In this document: piece by piece, positions 6,941 to 9,184 of the stretch
How the letters are laid out: each line of letters starts with the position of its first letter
Position numbering within the stretch: the stretch's first letter is position 1
The notes under the pieces: generated by a model
What the model was told of the DNA's origin: nothing
Seen by the model: the letters and a program-made list of their open reading frames with translations, nothing else
Databases searched by the model: none
Assembly (NCBI GenBank): GCA_963583595.1
Contig: CAUZWC010000113.1
Span: forward strand, 1 to 9,184
DNA length: 9,184 bases
Reading direction: 5' to 3'
DNA from: JABIRQ01 sp963583595
Lineage (GTDB): Bacteria > Pseudomonadota > Alphaproteobacteria > CADEGL01
Position numbers and translations under genes: made by a program

Positions 6941-8656
6941 ATGACAGACAAGTCGAAACTGCCCAGCCGGCATGTCTCCGTCGGCCCGCAGAGTGCGCCG
7001 CACCGGGCCTTCTACTACGCCATGGGCATGACCGAGGCGGAGATCGCGCAGCCCTTCGTCGGTGTCGCCACCACCTGGAACGAAAACGCGCCCTGCAACA
7101 TCACCCTCCACCGCCAGGCCGCGGCGGTGAAACATGGCGTGAAATCCGCCGGCGGCACGCCGCGCGAATTCGCCGCGATCACGGTGACCGATGTGATTGC
7201 GATGGGCCATCAGGGCATGAAGGCGTCCTTGGTCAGCCGCGAGGTGATCGCGGATTCGGTCGAATTGACCATGCGCGGCCATTGCTACGACGCCGTCGTC
7301 GGCCTGGCCGGCTGCGATAAATCCCTGCCGGGGCTGATGATGGCCATGGTTCGGCTCGACGTTCCGGCGATCTTTCTGTACGGCGGCACCAATCTGCCGG
7401 GGCGTTGGCGCGGCAAGGACATTTCCTTGCTCGAAGTCTTCGAGGGCGTCGGCACCGTCGCCAAGGGCGATATGGAAGAGGCCGAGCTGGAAGGCATGTT
7501 GCGCAAGAGCGTGCCCGGGCCGGGTTCCTGCGCCGGGCAGTTCACCGCCAACACCATGGCCTGCGTATCGGAGGCCATCGGTCTGGCCTTGCCGGGGTCG
7601 GCGGGCCCGCCCGCGGCCTATGAATCGCGCGACGCCTATGCCGTCCATGCGGGCGAACAGGTCATGCGCCTGGTGGCCGAGGGCGGGCCCCGGCCGCGGC
7701 GCATCGTCACCCGCGCGGCCTTGGAGAACGCGGCCACGGTGGTCGCCGCGACCGGCGGCTCGACCAATGCGGGCTTGCATCTACCCGCCATCGCCCACGA
7801 GGCCGGCATCGATTTCGGCCTCGACGACGTCTGCGAGATCTTCAAGCGCACGCCCTGGATCGCCGATCTCAAACCGGGCGGTCGCTATCTTCACGTCGAT
7901 CTCTGGGCCGCCGGCGGCGTTCCGGCCCTGCTCAAGGTGCTGCTCGATGCCGGCTATCTCCACGGCGATTGCGTGACCGTGACGGGTAAGACGATGGCGG
8001 AAAACCTTGCCGATGTGGTTGTGCCGGGTGATCAAGACGTCATCCTCTCGCCTTCGGCACCGTTGTCGCCGACCGGCGGGGTCGTCGGTCTCAAGGGCTC
8101 GCTCGCGCCGGACGGCGCCATCGTCAAGGTCGCCGGGATGAAGCGCCTGGTCTTTCGCGGTCCCGCGCGCGTCTTCGAGCGCGAGGAGGATTGCCTGCGC
8201 GCCGTCATTCGCCGCGAATACGAGGAGGGCGATGTGCTGGTCATCCGCAACGAGGGACCCAAGGGCGGCCCCGGGATGCGCGAGATGCTCTCGACCACCG
8301 CCGCGCTCTATGGCCAGGGCATGGGCGAGAAGGTGGCGCTTGTCACCGATGGTCGTTTTTCCGGGGGCACGCGCGGCTTCTGCATCGGCCATGTCAGCCC
8401 GGAAGCGGCATCGGGCGGCCCCATCGCCCTGGTCCGCGACGGCGACAGCATCGCCATCGACGCGGAGGCGGGGGTGATGGATTTGGAGGTGCCGGCGGAG
8501 GAACTCGCCGCTCGTCGCGCCGCCTTGGTCCCGCGCGAAACCGAATACGGCTCAGGCGCCCTCTGGCGCTACGCCCAGACCGTGGGTCCAGCCCATAAGG
8601 GGGCCGTCACCCATCCTGGCGCGGCCAAGGAAACCCATACCTACGCCGAGATTTGA
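6941..8656 (+). CDS. IlvD-family dehydratase, second tandem copy
   Basis: This complete 571-residue IlvD/Edd-family dehydratase is a close paralogue of the upstream gene on the same strand. Family residues are kept: cysteines C52, C125 and C197 (GSCAGQFTANTM), K126, D84, E438 (NEGPKGGPGM) and S474 (TDGRFSGG), so an active Fe-S enzyme is likely. Differences from the first copy cluster in two places: V85 replaces the usual Gly in the motif DGIAMGH beside the metal-ligand Asp, and residues 150-195 are only about 39% identical between copies (18 of 46 aligned by eye), whereas the first 100 aligned residues are about 90% identical. GGAGG at 6928-6932 precedes the ATG by 8 bases. The upstream terminator-like hairpin suggests it may have its own promoter, though I see no clear one. 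It may be a redundant DHAD, a differently regulated isoform, or a dehydratase for another sugar or hydroxy acid; sequence alone does not decide. Confidence 0.9.
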   Translation: MTDKSKLPSRHVSVGPQSAPHRAFYYAMGMTEAEIAQPFVGVATTWNENAPCNITLHRQAAAVKHGVKSAGGTPREFAAITVTDVIAMGHQGMKASLVSREVIADSVELTMRGHCYDAVVGLAGCDKSLPGLMMAMVRLDVPAIFLYGGTNLPGRWRGKDISLLEVFEGVGTVAKGDMEEAELEGMLRKSVPGPGSCAGQFTANTMACVSEAIGLALPGSAGPPAAYESRDAYAVHAGEQVMRLVAEGGPRPRRIVTRAALENAATVVAATGGSTNAGLHLPAIAHEAGIDFGLDDVCEIFKRTPWIADLKPGGRYLHVDLWAAGGVPALLKVLLDAGYLHGDCVTVTGKTMAENLADVVVPGDQDVILSPSAPLSPTGGVVGLKGSLAPDGAIVKVAGMKRLVFRGPARVFEREEDCLRAVIRREYEEGDVLVIRNEGPKGGPGMREMLSTTAALYGQGMGEKVALVTDGRFSGGTRGFCIGHVSPEAASGGPIALVRDGDSIAIDAEAGVMDLEVPAEELAARRAALVPRETEYGSGALWRYAQTVGPAHKGAVTHPGAAKETHTYAEI

Positions 8657-8658
8657 GG

Positions 8659-8677
8659 CGTGCCCCCCTGGGGCGCG
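8659..8677. terminator. Short GC hairpin between convergent genes
   Basis: CGTGCCCC (8659-8666) pairs with GGGGCGCG (8670-8677), with one G-T wobble, around the triloop CCT. It starts 2 bases after the second ilvD stop and ends 3 bases before the stop of the minus-strand FecR gene, the right place for a shared bidirectional terminator. No T-tract follows on either strand, so function is inferred from position. Confidence 0.35.
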
Positions 8678-8680
8678 AGC

Positions 8681-9184
8681 CTAGTAGCGGTTCGATTCCA
8701 TGTTGATGCCGGACCCCACAGCATCGCCGGCCGCGGCGGTGACTCCGGTCGACGTGCCGATCGCGCTTTGTCCTTCGCGGATACTGGCACCGCTGCTGGC
8801 GCCCGGGGGCGTGACCTCGACCTGGCCTTCGAACACGCTCACCGTCGTCGTGCCGTCGCTCGCGACCTGGACTTTGAAATATCCGTGCCCCGGACGCCGA
8901 TGGCGACGGTCGGGGTGAGCAGCTTGAAGCCGTCCATGTAGCTCATCTGGCCGGTGATGAAGCGAAAGGCGCCCTTGGTGAAGGTCATCGCCATCTCGCC
9001 CGTGTCGCTGTCGTCGTCATAGACGAAGCTATCCAGCTCGACCTCGCTGTTGCTGACCTGCAGCTTGGCCTTGTCGAGGAAGCGCAGGTTGGTCATGCCC
9101 TGGGCCCCCGGTGCGCACGGTTTCGTTTGGCCAGACCTCGGTCCTGTATTCCAGATGCCTCGGTCTCGCCGGATACCCGATGGC
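8681..9184 (-). pseudogene. FecR-domain protein, frameshifted, 5' end outside window
   Basis: Read leftward on the minus strand, the segments join into one FecR-domain protein if three single-base indels are corrected. Part one (to about 9142) gives RVSGETEASGIQD. Part two gives EVWPNETVRTG. Part three, open over 8839-9096 and beyond, gives AQGMTNLRFLDKAKLQV, ELDSFVYDDDSDTG, KGAFRFITGQ and LLTPTVAIGVRGTD. Part four gives KVQVASDGTTTVSVFEGQVE and ends in NMESNRY with a TAG (complement of 8681-8683). The switches fall at CC (9140-9141, one extra base), at a five-base C run (9105-9109, one extra) and at AAA (8877-8879, one missing), plus-strand letters. Stand-alone FecR-domain proteins are usually periplasmic or exported; the N-terminal signal would lie past the right edge, and the precise role is unknown. 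It is either a decaying gene or an intact gene with homopolymer sequencing errors. Its C-terminal frameshift is the most certain of the three. Confidence 0.8.

Noticed and set aside
8660..8941. Plus-strand open frames of 72-93 codons after the second ilvD
   Set aside because: They lie opposite the conserved C-terminal part of the minus-strand FecR gene and have no family features; they are shadows.

Overview
The window looks like chromosomal DNA from a GC-rich alphaproteobacterium. The best taxonomic marker is a PopZ/DUF2497 polar-organizing protein, a family essentially confined to Alphaproteobacteria. It sits between the end of a TolC-family gene and valS, an order I recall from Caulobacter and relatives. 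A Rhodospirillales-like lineage is plausible but not proven. I see no plasmid, phage, transposase, CRISPR, tRNA or rRNA.

Layout. 1-294: 3' end of a TolC-type outer-membrane efflux gene (+). 295-401: intergenic DNA with a perfect 7-bp-arm palindrome and a possible promoter. 402-1202: popZ-like gene (+), TTG start with a strong Shine-Dalgarno. 1305-3983: valS (+), complete. 3999-4123: a large imperfect palindrome (31-32-bp arms) whose right arm supplies the ribosome binding site of the next gene. 4123-4971: mepA-like murein endopeptidase (+) with signal peptide, all expected metal and catalytic histidines, and six cysteines. 5051-6778 and 6941-8656: two tandem, same-strand ilvD-family dehydratase genes, separated by 162 bp holding a pair of REP-like hairpins. 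8681-9184: convergent minus-strand FecR-domain gene, broken by what read as three single-base frameshifts and running off the right edge.

The first four genes are housekeeping or envelope functions: export, pole organization, translation and cell-wall turnover. The ilvD pair serves branched-chain amino acid synthesis, or one copy has moved to a related substrate. No other ilv or leu genes are present, so the pair is not in a classical ilv operon here.

I found no obviously new multi-gene system. The most unusual points are: (i) a second, degenerate copy of the PopZ N-terminal client-binding helix exactly 100 residues downstream of the first; (ii) a repeat that carries, and could hide, the mepA ribosome binding site; (iii) uneven divergence between the two ilvD copies, including a Gly-to-Val change beside a metal-ligand Asp in the second; (iv) the broken FecR gene.
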